NCBI GenBank assembly: GCA_030220185.1
Contig: JASPKZ010001599.1
Location: 134,501-198,500 of the forward strand
Length of the DNA: 64,000 nt
DNA from: Diploptera punctata
Lineage: Eukaryota > Arthropoda > Insecta > Blattodea > Blaberidae
Direction of reading: 5' to 3'
Positions 52,347-62,736 of the stretch are shown here, piece by piece (position 1 is the first letter of the stretch; each line of letters opens with the position of its first letter). Below the pieces are notes generated by a model. The model did not search any database and was not told the origin of the DNA. It was given only the letters and a program-made list of their open reading frames with translations. A program made the position numbers and the translations under genes.

Positions 52347-53184
52347 TTACTTACTCACTGGTACTATCGAACCCGTAGGTTCATGGCCGCACGGACATAA
52401 GCTCTCCATACATCCCTATCCTGAGCTAATGCCTTCCAATCATTCCCTGTATAATCTACTTCCCTCAAATCATAGTTAATGTTATTCTCCCACCTCATTC
52501 CTGGTCTACTAACTGGGCGTTTTCCCTCTGGCTTTCCTACAAGAAGCTTCCATGCAAGTCTTTCATTTCCCATACGTGCAACATGTCCTGGCAAACGCAG
52601 TCTACGAGACTTAACTGTTCTTATTATATCTGGCTTCCTATAAAGACCATGTAGTTCATTATTAAGTAGTCTTCTCCATTCACCTGTCTGTTCATCTCTC
52701 TTTGGTCCAAAAATGTTCCTAAGTACTTTATTATCCAATACTTCTAATCTCCTTTCCTCTCTTAAAGTAGGAGTCCATGTTCCGCACCCATATAACTGGT
52801 AGAATAATAGTTTTATATATTTTCAGTTTAACATTTTTTGAAAGGAGTGGGGAGATCAAGAGTCTCTGCAATGCATAATAGCACGCATTTCCACAACTGA
52901 GCCTATGTTTAATTTCTTTGTGCATCTCATTCCTATTTGTGATCATTGTTCCTAGGTATTTGAATTCAGCCGCTTCCTCAAAATTTCCCTCATTTGTCAT
53001 TAGCTGTCCATTTACATTATATACTGAATTTCTACGTGTGACCATACATTTAGTTTTATTGATATTTACTTCCAGTCCTAATTTCTTAGTGTTACTCAAT
53101 AGTGTGTGCGTGTTGGCCTTCAGTATCTCCTCGCTATCGGCCAGTAGTACTACATCATCAGCATAAACTAACATAATATTACTA
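52347..53184 (-). mobile_element. RTE-A LINE, 5'-truncated, 13-bp target duplication
   Basis: ATACTAATATTAC at 52334-52346 and 53185-53197. Minus frames: MLVYADDVVLLADSEEILKA, VNINKTKCMVTRRNSVYNVN, FEEAAEFKYLGTMITNRNEM, then ORF 52738-52364 from MDNKVLRNIFGPKRDEQTGE to AAMNLRVR. Frame breaks around 52790-52740 (LPVIWVRNMDSYFKR instead of LPVILYGCETWTL). Keeps motif C, which the shorter copies lack. Confidence 0.94.
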
Positions 53185-53241
53185 ATACTAATATTACCAT
53201 TTTTTATTATTATTATTATTTTATTATTATTACTCATTGTA

Positions 53242-53743
53242 AAGAGTGACATTGATTCAAAATTACAAAAATATAATAAAATGAATGGGGTAATACGAAG
53301 ACATTTTGGTAAACAGATGAGGACAGAGACAAAACTAAGATTACATAACGTCACATCAAAGCTGCTCTAAAATACGGAAGTGAAATTTGGATTTTAAATA
53401 AAAGAAACTCTCATAAACTTCAAGTAAGCCAAATGCGCTTCTTACGATCATTGTTAGGAGTTAATAGACTGGATCACCAAAGGAACACTATTATCAGAGG
53501 AAAACTTGGAGTAGCAAGTTTAAATGAAGATATCCAAAAATACCAACAAGAATGGGAAAATCATCTGAGAAGAATGGCAAGAAATAGACTTCCAAAATTG
53601 GCATTCCAATATACCCCAACTGGACATAGGGACCAAGGAAGACCAAAACATCGGTGGAAAGATCAAGACCATCTTCGCTAGGTTTACCGTACAGGCCACA
53701 TGGCCTAAAACGAATTTGTTCATAATGATGATGATGATGATGA
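53242..53743 (+). mobile_element. RTE-I LINE, 5'-truncated, 11-bp target duplication
   Basis: TACTCATTGTA at 53231-53241 and 53744-53754. Frames: KLRLHNVTSKAAL-stop-KYGSEIWILNKRNSHKLQ and ORF 53433-53681 with MRFLRSLLGVNRLDHQRNTI, WENHLRRMARNRLPKLAFQY and GHRDQGRPKHRWKDQ. 3' hairpin AGGCCACATGGCCTAAAAC and ATG array. Confidence 0.93.
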
Positions 53744-53754
53744 TACTCATTGTA

Positions 53755-54068
53755 GTAGGTCTACGCATCCCCCTTTTTGTAGGAATTACCCTCTCCCAAG
53801 ATTTATAAGCCTATACCTTTGCTAGGTATTACACAGATAGGCCTACACAGTGGCGGAACTCTCTGCATCTACAGTTAGAATGGTGTAGAGCATTCGCAGA
53901 TAAATAAGAGGACCTACAACACAAGGGACACACAATCAGTCTCAAAGTAGAGATGCAAAAATTCTTTACCCCCCCCTACGGATATCGAAACACGTGTCGC
54001 CGGACTGGAAGACAGGAAAGGATCTTAAGTGACTACGCAACGGCAACGGACCTGCATTTATTCAACAA
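53755..54068. other. No recognisable feature
   Basis: Short unique-looking spacer. Confidence 0.4.
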
Positions 54069-54083
54069 ATTCTAATTAATCAA

Positions 54084-54461
54084 TTGAGTTGGTGTTTACT
54101 TGATGAAAATCCATATTTATTACCAAAACAAAAAAAGAAAAGATTATCAGGTGTATATAAATTGAAGTGTGGCACATGTGACAATGTCTATATAGGACAA
54201 ACTGGTAGACCTTTTATCTCTCGGATAAAGGAACACATGAGAGCATATAACAGAAATTTAGAAAATTCAAAATATGCTAACCACCTATTCCAATTTAATC
54301 ATTGTTTCGATTCAAATTTTGAAATTTTACATATTTGTGATAAGGGTAAGAAGTTAGATCATTTGGAGGCTGTAGAAATTAATAAATTTAAAAGTAGTAA
54401 AAAACTGTTAAATTCTCAACTTGATTTGAATGAATCCCCTTTGTTAAATTTAAAAATTTAA
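54084..54461 (+). CDS. Penelope-like element GIY-YIG endonuclease fragment
   Basis: 125 residues. LSGVYKLKCGTCDNVYIGQT carries GVY at 23-25, CxxC at 29-32 and YIG at 36-38. RPFISRIKEHMRAY holds the conserved Arg and His. KYANHLFQFNH and HLEAVEINKFK include the likely catalytic Glu (95 or 98). The copy is 5'-truncated near 54075, so the RT is absent. A hammerhead-like motif lies 40 bp downstream. Differs strongly from the 31.3-kb PLE, so two PLE lineages are present. Confidence 0.88.
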   Translation: MSWCLLDENPYLLPKQKKKRLSGVYKLKCGTCDNVYIGQTGRPFISRIKEHMRAYNRNLENSKYANHLFQFNHCFDSNFEILHICDKGKKLDHLEAVEINKFKSSKKLLNSQLDLNESPLLNLKI

Positions 54462-54501
54462 ATAAATATTGTTGTATTGTTGCTTAGATCAGTTGGAACA
54501 C

Positions 54502-54553
54502 AATTCATATGTCTGAAGAAGGTACAGTGTACCGAAACAGCTGTCACTGAATT
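54502..54553 (+). ncRNA. Hammerhead ribozyme-like motif downstream of PLE ORF
   Basis: Stem I: AATTCA (54502-54507) with TGAATT (54548-54553) plus GT/AC next to the core, with a 3-base bulge TAT. Core CTGAAGA (54513-54519), one extra A. Stem II GGTAC/GTACC with a 3-base loop, then GAAA (54534-54537). CAGCTG as a self-complementary stem III, then UC before the expected cleavage point. The bulged stem I is what type I hammerheads use for loop contacts. Activity not tested. Confidence 0.7.
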
Positions 54554-54559
54554 ATATAA

Positions 54560-54944
54560 TAAATATGAAAATCAAATAAAACTAATAAAATGTAATTAGT
54601 ATGGAGTGCAAAAAGATGGTTATAAACTTTTTTTCCCCCTCTCTGTCTACAGACTCCATCCTTCTTGTTAGTAATTTATTTTGCTGCTCTTAAAACGGTA
54701 CGTCCGTCCTTCTATGTTAAATTTACAGACACTAATTTTAAACGTACGAGAAGTTGGAACGTATAAATTTATACTTGAGGTAAACGGTATGATTAGCACA
54801 TAAAACGCTACTCCATAATTAAATTAAAACTTGACGAAATTATTATATTTGTGATTATTCGTATTCAATAACGTCATACACGATTAAAGATAAATCCTGT
54901 TCATTTACAGACGTGAGATCTAAACTCTTAAAATATAGTGTGTT
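54560..54944. other. PLE flank, no further gene
   Basis: AT-rich. The first ~50 bp are probably the end of the PLE. Confidence 0.4.
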
Positions 54945-54955
54945 ACCGTTACCTT

Positions 54956-55241
54956 GTCCACCGCTGTGGTCTCGAGGTAGCGTGCTGACTTGTTACGCAG
55001 CGAGCCGGGTTCGATCTCCGGTCGGGGCAGTTTTTCTGGGTGGGGTTTTTCCTCACCTGTAAGATAAATGTCAGGAAAACTTTAAGGCCCAAACGGTCCC
55101 CGAAATCATATGGCAATCATCATCCTTATCATCCTTCACCGGTGTGGAAAACAACGGGAAGCTACCACACCTACAATTCCCTAGTGGAAATGCTATGATT
55201 GCAGTGAAAGACCTGTCCTCGGGCAGAATTACTATGGATGG
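54956..55241 (+). mobile_element. SINE1, full-length with perfect 11-bp target duplication
   Basis: ACCGTTACCTT at 54945-54955 and 55242-55252 defines the exact ends. The copy is 286 bp: CCACCGCTGTGGTCTCGAGG (A-box region), GGGTTCGATCTCCGG (B box), TTTTTCTGGGTGGGG, CACCGGTGTGG, then TTGCAGTGAAAGACCTGTCC, GGGCAG and AATTACTATGGATGG. This copy is the best reference for the family. The 3' end has no A-tail and stops inside the LINE-derived tail. Confidence 0.96.
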
Positions 55242-55252
55242 ACCGTTACCTT

Positions 55253-55433
55253 CTATTAAATGATATCTTGATCTTCACTAACTAAAAACAATATAATATT
55301 TCAAGGAATAGAATTAAAATAATTCGTATTAAAAAATAAAAGAATGAATGTTTCTAAGTTATTAAATTGTCGCCATTGTTAACTATTCCTATAATTATCG
55401 GTGGCATGAAAGAGGAAAATATCCTATACAACA
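55253..55433. other. No recognisable feature
   Basis: Short AT-rich spacer. Confidence 0.4.
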
Positions 55434-56640
55434 CAGTTTTGAGAAAAAAATAGTTTCTATAGAAAAATTGGTACACTTTAGAGAAAAAAATAGTTTCTAT
55501 AGAAAAATTGGTACACTTTAGAGAAAAAAATAGTTTCTGTAGAAAAATTGGTACACTTTAGAGGAAAAAATAGTTTCTATAGAAAAATTGGTACACTTTA
55601 GAGAAAAAATAGTTTCTATAGAAAAATTGGTACACTTTAGAGAAAAAATAGTCTCTATAGAAAAATTGGTACACTTTAGAGAAAAAAATAGTTTCTATAG
55701 AAAAATTGGTACACTTTAGAGAAAAAAATAGTTTCTATAGAAAAATTGGTACACTTTAGAGAAAAAAATACTTTCTATAGAAAAATTGGTACACTTTAGA
55801 GAAAAAAATACTTTCTATAGAAAAATTGGTACACTTTAGAGAAAAAATAGTTTCTATAGAAAAATTGGTACACTTTAGAGAAAAAAATAGTTTCTATAGA
55901 AAAATTGGTACACTTTAGAGAAAAAAATAGTTTCTATAGAAAAATTGGTACACTTTAGAGAGAAAAAATAGTTTCTATAGAAAAATTGGTACACTTTAGA
56001 GAAAAAAATAGTTTCTATAGAAAAATTGGTACACTTTAGAGAAAAAAATAGTTTCTATAGAAAAATTGGTACACTTTAGAGAAAAAAATAGTTTCTATAG
56101 AAAAATTGGTACACTTTAGAGAAAAAATAGTTTCTATAGAAAAATTGGTACACTTGTTTCTATAGAAAAATTGGTACACTTTTTTCTATAGAAAAATTGG
56201 TACACTTTTTTCTATAGAACAATTGGTACACTTTAGAGAGAAAATAGTTTCTATAGAAAAATTGGTACACTTTAGAGAAAAAAATACTTTCTATAGAAAA
56301 ATTGGTACACTTTAGAGAAAAAATAGTTTCTATAGAAAAATTGGTACACTTTAGAGAAAAAAATAGTTTCTATAGAAAAATTGGTACACTTTAGAGAAAA
56401 AATAGTTTCTATAGAAAAATTGGTACACTTTAGAGAAAAAAAATAGTTTCTATAGAAAAATTGGTACACTTTAGAGAAAAAATAGTTTCTATAGAAAAAT
56501 TGGTACACTTTAGAGAAAAAATAGTTTCTATAGAAAAATTGGTACACTTTAGAGAAAAAAATAGTTTCTATAGAAAAATTGGTACACTTTAGAGAAAAAA
56601 AATAGTTTCTGTAGAAAAATTGGTACACTTTAGAGAAAAA
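55434..56640. repeat. 40-bp minisatellite, about 30 units
   Basis: The unit reads GAGAAAAAAATAGTTTCTAT then AGAAAAATTGGTACACTTTA. Units vary by one to three A in the A-run and a few substitutions. The core TTTCTATAGAAA is a perfect 12-bp palindrome. Three shortened units (about 26 bp) lacking the GAGAAAAAATAG part lie at 56150-56215. A repetitive ORF on the minus strand (56628-56272) is a by-product. Confidence 0.97.
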
Positions 56641-56823
56641 GTTATTAGTGACTTGTTGAACTAGTTGAGGGTAATAACTCCACGTGCTCCCAATAACGTA
56701 ATTTTTATTGTTATTTCACAATAACTATTATAACTTTTTTTTGTATTCATATGTAACATGTGTTTGTCCTGTTTTATATGACTATTATTGTATTTTTTTT
56801 ATTCATATGTAACATATGCTTGT
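56641..56823. other. No recognisable feature
   Basis: AT-rich. A direct repeat ATTCATATGTAACAT(g/a)TG occurs near 56745 and 56800. Confidence 0.4.
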
Positions 56824-56912
56824 TCTGGTGAGTGGAAGAGAAGGCCACATGGCCTTAACTCCACCAGGCTAAATAAATAAATAAAAATAAAAATAAATAA
56901 AAATAAAATGTC
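56824..56912 (+). mobile_element. Jockey/CR1-like LINE, 3' terminal hairpin and (AAAT) tail
   Basis: CTGGTGAGTGGAAGAGAAGG, then CC-ACAT-GGCCTTAACTCC, ACCAGGCTAAATAAATAAAT. Identical in plan to the reverse strand of 3208-3260. The 5' part of this copy is short or unrecognisable. Confidence 0.8.
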
Positions 56913-57022
56913 CAGTGTTCGTGGAATGGTTTCGTTTTGCATCTCAAAATTACAATATATGACATATTTTCAAAAAAAATACATATTTATTGCAATAAAA
57001 TATTTAAATAAAGTGTCTACAT

Positions 57023-57592
57023 CATCATCATCATCATCATCCTTTCAAGTATTAGGCCCAGTGGCCCGTTATGGTCTCCCGCCATCTCCGAAAAGGTCGA
57101 CCCACAGATCTTCTGCCTCGAAGAATGTAGTGAAGAATTTGTTTTGGTATTCTGTGACGATCCAAGCGCTGAATATGGGCTAGTCAATTGTTTCTATATT
57201 CTTGGAGGTATTCAGATATAGGTACGATTTTTAACTCTGTGGCTATTGTTGAATTTCTTTGGTGGTCTAGAAGGCTATAACCTGTAGTTCGTCGCAGAAA
57301 TTTCATCTCCGTGGCTGTAATATGACGATCATCCTGAGTTCTGATGGTCCAAGCTTCACTGCCATAACATATTATGGGTCTAGCAAGAATTTTATAGATT
57401 TTCATTCTTATGTGTCTCTGCACTTTTGATGGTTTAAAAACTTGGTTGATAATTCTTAAAGCTTTATTATAGTTTTGTATTTTAAAGGAAATATCACATT
57501 CCTCATTATAAGTTAGATTATATCCTAAGTATTTAAATGAGTTAACTTGCTCTAATATTGAATTCTGAATACAAATTTTACTTCTTACTGGG
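57023..57592 (-). mobile_element. RTE-G LINE, 5'-truncated, 15-bp target duplication
   Basis: ATAAAGTGTCTACAT at 57008-57022 and 57593-57607, the longest LINE target duplication here. Minus frames: FIPVRSKICIQNSILEQVNS, FKYLGYNLTYNEECDIS, RPIICYGSEAWTIRTQ, EMKFLRRTTGYSLLDHQRNS, then a frameshift and GRRSVGRPFRRWRE-equivalent codons. Ends GGGCCACTGGGCC, TAATACTTGAAAGG and ATG array. Very close to 32638-33352. Confidence 0.95.
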
Positions 57593-57607
57593 ATAAAGTG
57601 TCTACAT

Positions 57608-58024
57608 AATATTTTAAACTTAATTTCAGTTGAAAGGACGGATTGACTAATAATATAGCTCTGAATAAAATAGTGCATTTTTACTGATCACTCACATACC
57701 ATGTTCTGTCCAGTTCTTCCGGAGCTATATCTGAAGACTACAGCAATACATTGTTGTAGAACTTCTTGTGGTTCGTTTGGAATATATCGTATTATCTAGG
57801 CCCCATGATCGAGTTTCTTTTCTGATTAATGGGAATTTTTTGATCATAGGCAGAGGCTGTTTGTAGCAGCATATCCTCACGACCTTTGTATAGATTAATA
57901 TAATCATGACGTAGACGATTTATGAAATCAAATGTTTCCACAAATTCTTTATTGTTCTTTCGGCAGATGAGATGCCTCTAATGGCGAATTTGAAAATCAT
58001 TTCGAAACTGAACACTATTTGTCT
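57608..58024. other. No feature assigned
   Basis: The minus ORF 57907-57725 and neighbouring frames contain LLQTASAYDQKIPINQKRNS-like text without a family match. Possibly an older repeat. Confidence 0.35.
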
Positions 58025-59040
58025 TAAAATATATATACAGTCAATATGCCCATTTCACCAATTAATGTTTTAAAATGGTCGACAAGTTTCCACAGCCAAG
58101 CTGTCATTCTCCGATTGAGGGTCTTTCCACTTTTCAGCGGTTGCCCTTTTACCAGCCGGCTGCTGGCCCTTCACATCCACATGTGTCAATCACAGAGGTA
58201 GATGATCAACAGCCAGTGTAGGGGTGACATGTGGTTAGCATGTCGAGTCCCCCAGCCGTTATAGCTGGTTCCTCAACCTGGAGCCGCTACTTATTGTAAC
58301 TACCCAATTGCCTCACGATGCTGGGTGGGCACCGGTCCCATACTGGCCGAAATACCATGAGAAAATTTCTTCCCCCATGGAGACTCGAACCAGCGCAAGT
58401 CCCGTAGCTCTGCGCCAAGGCTTCCTACCTTAACCGCTCGGCTACGGCGCGGGACGCTGTCATTCTCAAGACCAGATATTGACTGAAGACAAAATTGATA
58501 ATAAATAAATAAACAAATTCAGTTAAAAACAAACTACGTCACATGACGCCATCATTCATAAGTAAACAATAAAACATAATAAAACTAATCCTCTTTTGTT
58601 TCAATTAAAGAAAAGAGGGCGCTGTACGGAATAGGGCCCTTGTCTTTATGCATGATTTTATCCTTATTTTTACAAATTTCCAATCTTTTGGCATCAATGA
58701 GCTGAAAGACAAAAATGGTTATTGTCAGTCATCCGTAAAAGAATTACTCTCGCCGTGCCCTCCTACGCTTGCCTGGGAGTCTACTCATCCCGATCTTCTT
58801 TAATTGAAACATAAGAGGATTAGTTTTATTATGTTTTATTGTTTACTTATGAATGATTGCGTCATGTGACGTAGTTTGTTTTTAACTGAATTTGTTTATT
58901 TATTTATTATCAATTTTGTCTTCAGTCAATATCAGGTCTTGAGAATGACAGCTTGGCTGTGGAGACTTGTTGACCATTTTAAAACATTAATTGGTGAATT
59001 GGGCATATTGACTGTATATATATTTTAATATTTTATCACT
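58025..59040. mobile_element. Foldback/long-TIR element interrupted by SINE2
   Basis: Left arm 58025-58111 plus 58468-58615 and right arm 58795-59040 are inverted copies: ATATATATACAGTCAATATG / CATATTGACTGTATATATAT, AAGCTGTCATTCTC / GAGAATGACAGCTT, TTCAGTTAAAAACAAACTAC / GTAGTTTGTTTTTAACTGAA. The centre, about 180 bp, is not symmetric. No transposase. Without the SINE the element is about 660 bp. Confidence 0.8.
58112..58455 (-). mobile_element. SINE2, full-length, 12-bp target duplication
   Basis: GCTGTCATTCTC at 58100-58111 and 58456-58467. Minus strand: tRNA-like head (GTCCCGCGCCGTAGCCGAGC, B box GGTTCGAGTCTCC), GGCCAGTATGGGACCGGTGC, CCACCCAGCATCGTGAGG, CTCTGTGATTGACACATGTG, CAGCAGCCGGCTGG. 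The 3' end then differs from the 50.6-kb copy (AAAAGGGCAACCGCTGAAAA in place of TAGGCTAAGGGTC). Confidence 0.95.
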
Positions 59041-59785
59041 TGTGTATTAAATAGTATTTGTCTGTTTTTAGAATACAAAATAGATCCGCTGAGTTTGCAC
59101 AGATCTCACTTCAAACGCAGATCCATTCGCTTTGCATTACTAATGTTGAGTGTATCATGCTGACGCACTACTCTCTTAATAACAGCACTCTGTCACAGGG
59201 CAAGAAACCATCTCTGCCAATAGGGAAGTATTCATAGATCTCTTCAAAACCACCGGACTTGGTAAGACTTAACAGCGACCTGATAAGGGTACGGTTCTGC
59301 CCCCCACAGGCATCACTGAACACTTAGAGAATTTGGAAAAACTGCTCTTACACTATCTCAAAACTGCAAAGAACTGCGAATACACGGTAGCAGTTAGAAG
59401 TAGCAGCGATAACGTTATCATTGAATGATAACCCACAAACATCATAGTGAGTTACCAAACGTTTATTAATAATGGGTGTACACTTACTTATCCCTCCCTA
59501 ACGCTGATCCAACCAGCGATAATCCAAAACAGCGATAGAAAAATCATAGCCTAAGTAATATACTCTGTGGAGAAAATAGCAGTTAGCGTCAACAGTCTAA
59601 CAGTCTCATAACATTGCGATTTGCGTATTTAAATAAATACTTTAAAATTGTCTAATAATGTTATAAAAATTGTTTTAAAACGTTTTAAAATATTAGAAAA
59701 TGATGGTAAGTACAGAACGAAAGCTATAGTTTACAACAATATAACAGAAACATTTTGAGATAGTAGAAGTGCAGTTGAGCGGAGA
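59041..59785. other. No recognisable feature
   Basis: Some G+C-richer patches (59150-59350). No ORF of note. Confidence 0.45.
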
Positions 59786-59789
59786 ATTT

Positions 59790-60600
59790 TCACTTCAAGT
59801 GGAAGGCAGATGGTTACAAAATCATATATAAAACTGCAGACTTCATTAGCCCTTTCTTGCAGGCGCCTTCAAAGTATGTACAAAACAAAGATTTGTCATC
59901 AGTAAGACTGTGGCACAGAACACCATATGCCATAATTTTCTCAAATAGAACAAGTCCTGAACGGAAAAATAAAGGAAGAGCAAAATTTTGAATATAATCG
60001 AATAAAATCCCGCTACTTATTTTGTTTACAGATTGTTCTTATTTCTTGCAACTTGTAAAATGTCTTAGCTTTTCGTTTATGAATACGAAGTTCAGCAGAC
60101 ACACCCTTTCGGCATTATCATTCAATATTGGATATTTGATTTTATTTCCTCACATTGTAAACACGCATCCACTTCAGGCCGGCTAAATATATGATTACAC
60201 TTTTCTTTAAAATATCGTACAGTAAATGGTATTCGTTGTTCACAATATGTTTTCAACATTTCATTCTTCTCTAAAAGCAGTTCATACCTTTTATTAGATG
60301 TTAATCCACACTCCAAGTATGTTACAGGAGAAGATTAGTAATGAGACACTTTTGGGGGAAATGATGAGATGTTTGGGTGGCGTTTATAATAACATAATTG
60401 GGAACACGTGAGGAATGGCTACCTTGCTTACCTTGCAAATCATTGGGCATTTGCATTTTTCTCAACAAGAACTGCCTTGCTACTAACACCGTGCAAGCTG
60501 AGAAAGCTTTTCTGCAGACCTCAACTCGTAAATTACCTTTCATTGCAAAATAGTTGTAACTTGGTGTTATTTCCTTTGATTGATAAAATTTAGAGCTATG
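59790..60600 (-). pseudogene. Transposase-like pseudogene
   Basis: Minus frames in order: YNYFAMKGNLRVEVCRKAFS, GKQGSHSSRVPNYVIINATQ, then YLECGLTSNKRYELLLEKNE and FSRPEVDACLQCEEIKSNIQ (60316-60122), then a shifted frame with AERVCLLNF and ILFDYIQNFALPLFFRSGL, MAYGVLCHSLTDDKSLF, YFEGACKKGLMKSAVLYMI. The sequence G.H..R....I..HI.SFP..SHY...YL, RP.VD.C..C and a D-containing segment recall a broad insect family of transposase-derived proteins. The family name is uncertain. Multiple frame breaks. Confidence 0.55.
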
Positions 60601-61525
60601 TCTTATTACATTGTGCCCCTCAATGAAACTCCCTACCCTGTCTTACCGGACCAAAAACCAAACAACACAGCACTCCTCGAGCTGACTGACGTCAACCAGA
60701 TGATGACAAAATAACTGAATGATGAATGAATGACCCTGTTTACAACTTGCTTCACATATTTGAACGTTCGAAGAAGAGTGGAAGTTGCGCACTTACTGAC
60801 GGCGCAGAAGGAAGGGGTAGGAAGGTGAGTGGGAGTAAACGCAAAGAGGAAGGAAAATTGGCACCGTTCATAAATCTCACTGAAGAGGGAGGATTACAGT
60901 ACATAGGTGTAACGTATCGAAATAGTACTTTCGGTACAACATTAAGATCCTCCCTTCCAATGAATAGTGCGTTTACTTGATTTAAATCCAAACTAAAGAA
61001 TATTTTTCTCTTCATATCACTGAAAATTCAAACAGAATTAAAATGAAGAAATGTTTTCACTTTTTATATCACTTGATATAGAAGATGTTAAGGTACAAAA
61101 TGGCTAAGGTTTAAAATGATCAAGAAGTGTTATTTATCTCACTAATTCAATTAAAAAATCTACAAAATCCAAAATATTCATTCTAACCTCCATCAAATAA
61201 ATGTAATGAATTATAATCTAATTTTAAAGGACCATAAAGAATTCATATATTGAAAACTACAGTTTTTATGTCAAAATACCAACTTTTCGAAAGATTTTTT
61301 ATCGCCGATGTGAATCTGACGACAGACGTTTGGAAATTGTGTTGGGTGAAATTTCATACATTCTAATATTTAAGGCTTAAAATAGCATAAGTCAAATATA
61401 ATTTAATTAATGACATTTACTGAAGGACCTATAAAATTATTTTTATTCTAAATTATATTTTGGATAAATATTCAATTAAAATATAACTATTTTACATAAA
61501 TAAGAAAGACATCCATATAGAAACT
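60601..61525. other. No recognisable gene
   Basis: ORFs 60726-60980 (+) and 61015-60752 (-) overlap and show no known motif. Confidence 0.4.
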
Positions 61526-61526
61526 A

Positions 61527-62168
61527 CTTTATCATAAGTAATGCCACGAGTGATTTCCAAATTATCGATAAATTCACGATTCACGACTCACGAAGTGAGG
61601 AGTGAATTTTTCTAGAAAATTTGGAAATCAAGAGTGGTATTTGTTACGACTATTTAACGAATAAAATTAAGCTGTTTACTCACAAATCATTATTTAACTA
61701 TAGTTATTTTAAAATATTTATATATTTAATATAAACGGCGATGTTCGAAAACAAATTAGAAATGTGAGGTTATGTTCATTCACTGCTGATTGATCATATT
61801 ATTTATTGCCAAATATGATCGCAATATTGTAAGAGTGCACCCAAGTGGAGAAATAATTAAACACATCAAACTATATATCATAATCTACATTACGGATTAT
61901 TCATTTAATTTTTTAGTAAACAAATCAGTAAAATGAAGGAATCTTTTCATTATTTGCTATATTCAATGTATTTGTTGGAGAAAAATAATGCTTTGGCCTG
62001 TTCAGAACACTAAAAAGAAGGAGCTTTCTTTATCACAAAAGCAGGAGCTGATAAAGAGAAATCGAAAAAGAGTGAGGTGAAACACGACTGGCATTGGTTG
62101 TAAAACAACATTTATTGAAACGTGATTGGTCATTGACTAGCATGTGTGGCATGAGTTAAATAGTCTAT
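61527..62168 (-). mobile_element. MITE-M-like long element, copy 3 (inverted)
   Basis: Begins with the hairpin TTATCATAAGTAATGCCACG ... GGAAATCAAGAGTGG (61530-61650), continues ATTAAGCTGTTTACTCACAA, AAGAAGGAGCTTTCTTTA and GAAACGTGATTGGTCATTGA, and ends GGCATGAGTTAAATAGTCTA. Same element as 38450-39211 in the other orientation. About 640 bp, non-coding. Confidence 0.85.
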
Positions 62169-62736
62169 TTAAATTAATGTTCTTACTTCTAGTATATTAT
62201 TTAAACAGTTTAGCATCACAATTTAAATGTGGATGTGAAACTATAGAACATTCTCTCAGAGGTCTGTTATTTCAACTTGAGGTTCTTATAGCTGCCACAA
62301 ACCTGCGATACGTGACCAACGACTTAACTTCCTTTCGGAAGAAAACCATCATCAGGATTTTTGTCCCCTTAAAAATACATCGATCCCTGTCTGAATTTGA
62401 ACTCTCAAACCTCAGGACCAGAGGCGGGCAAGGCAATCTCTAGTCCACAAACTGACTACATCAATTACCAAAAATGGAATCTCCACGAAATAAGATAAAC
62501 AAAAGGTGAAAAATTAACTTTTCTGGGAATCGTAGTTATATAAATGATCTACTACGACCTGAAACGTGATGGAATGACCAATAACAGCCTGTTACAGAAG
62601 ATCAGAACCTCAACTGACCTAAACATTCTTGTTATTGATGATGCTTGATATTTGTACAAATTACACAGTTAACTAACTCAATATTCCAGAACTTTCAACT
62701 GTTTTATGAAATAATATGATAATAGTCAAGTCATAC
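62169..62736. other. No recognisable feature
   Basis: The plus ORF 62144-62443 starts inside the MITE-like element and has no motif I recognise. Confidence 0.4.

Noticed and set aside
55434..56640. Regular repeats resembling a CRISPR array
   Set aside because: Units abut directly with no unique spacers, and the setting is eukaryotic; it is a minisatellite.
57729..57765. CTGAAGACTACA...TGTAGAAC, hammerhead-like
   Set aside because: Stem II (CTACA/TGTAG) forms, but the conserved GAAA is absent and stem I and stem III are not evident.
62144..62443. 99-codon plus-strand ORF as a gene
   Set aside because: It begins inside the MITE-M-like repeat and shows no recognisable domain.
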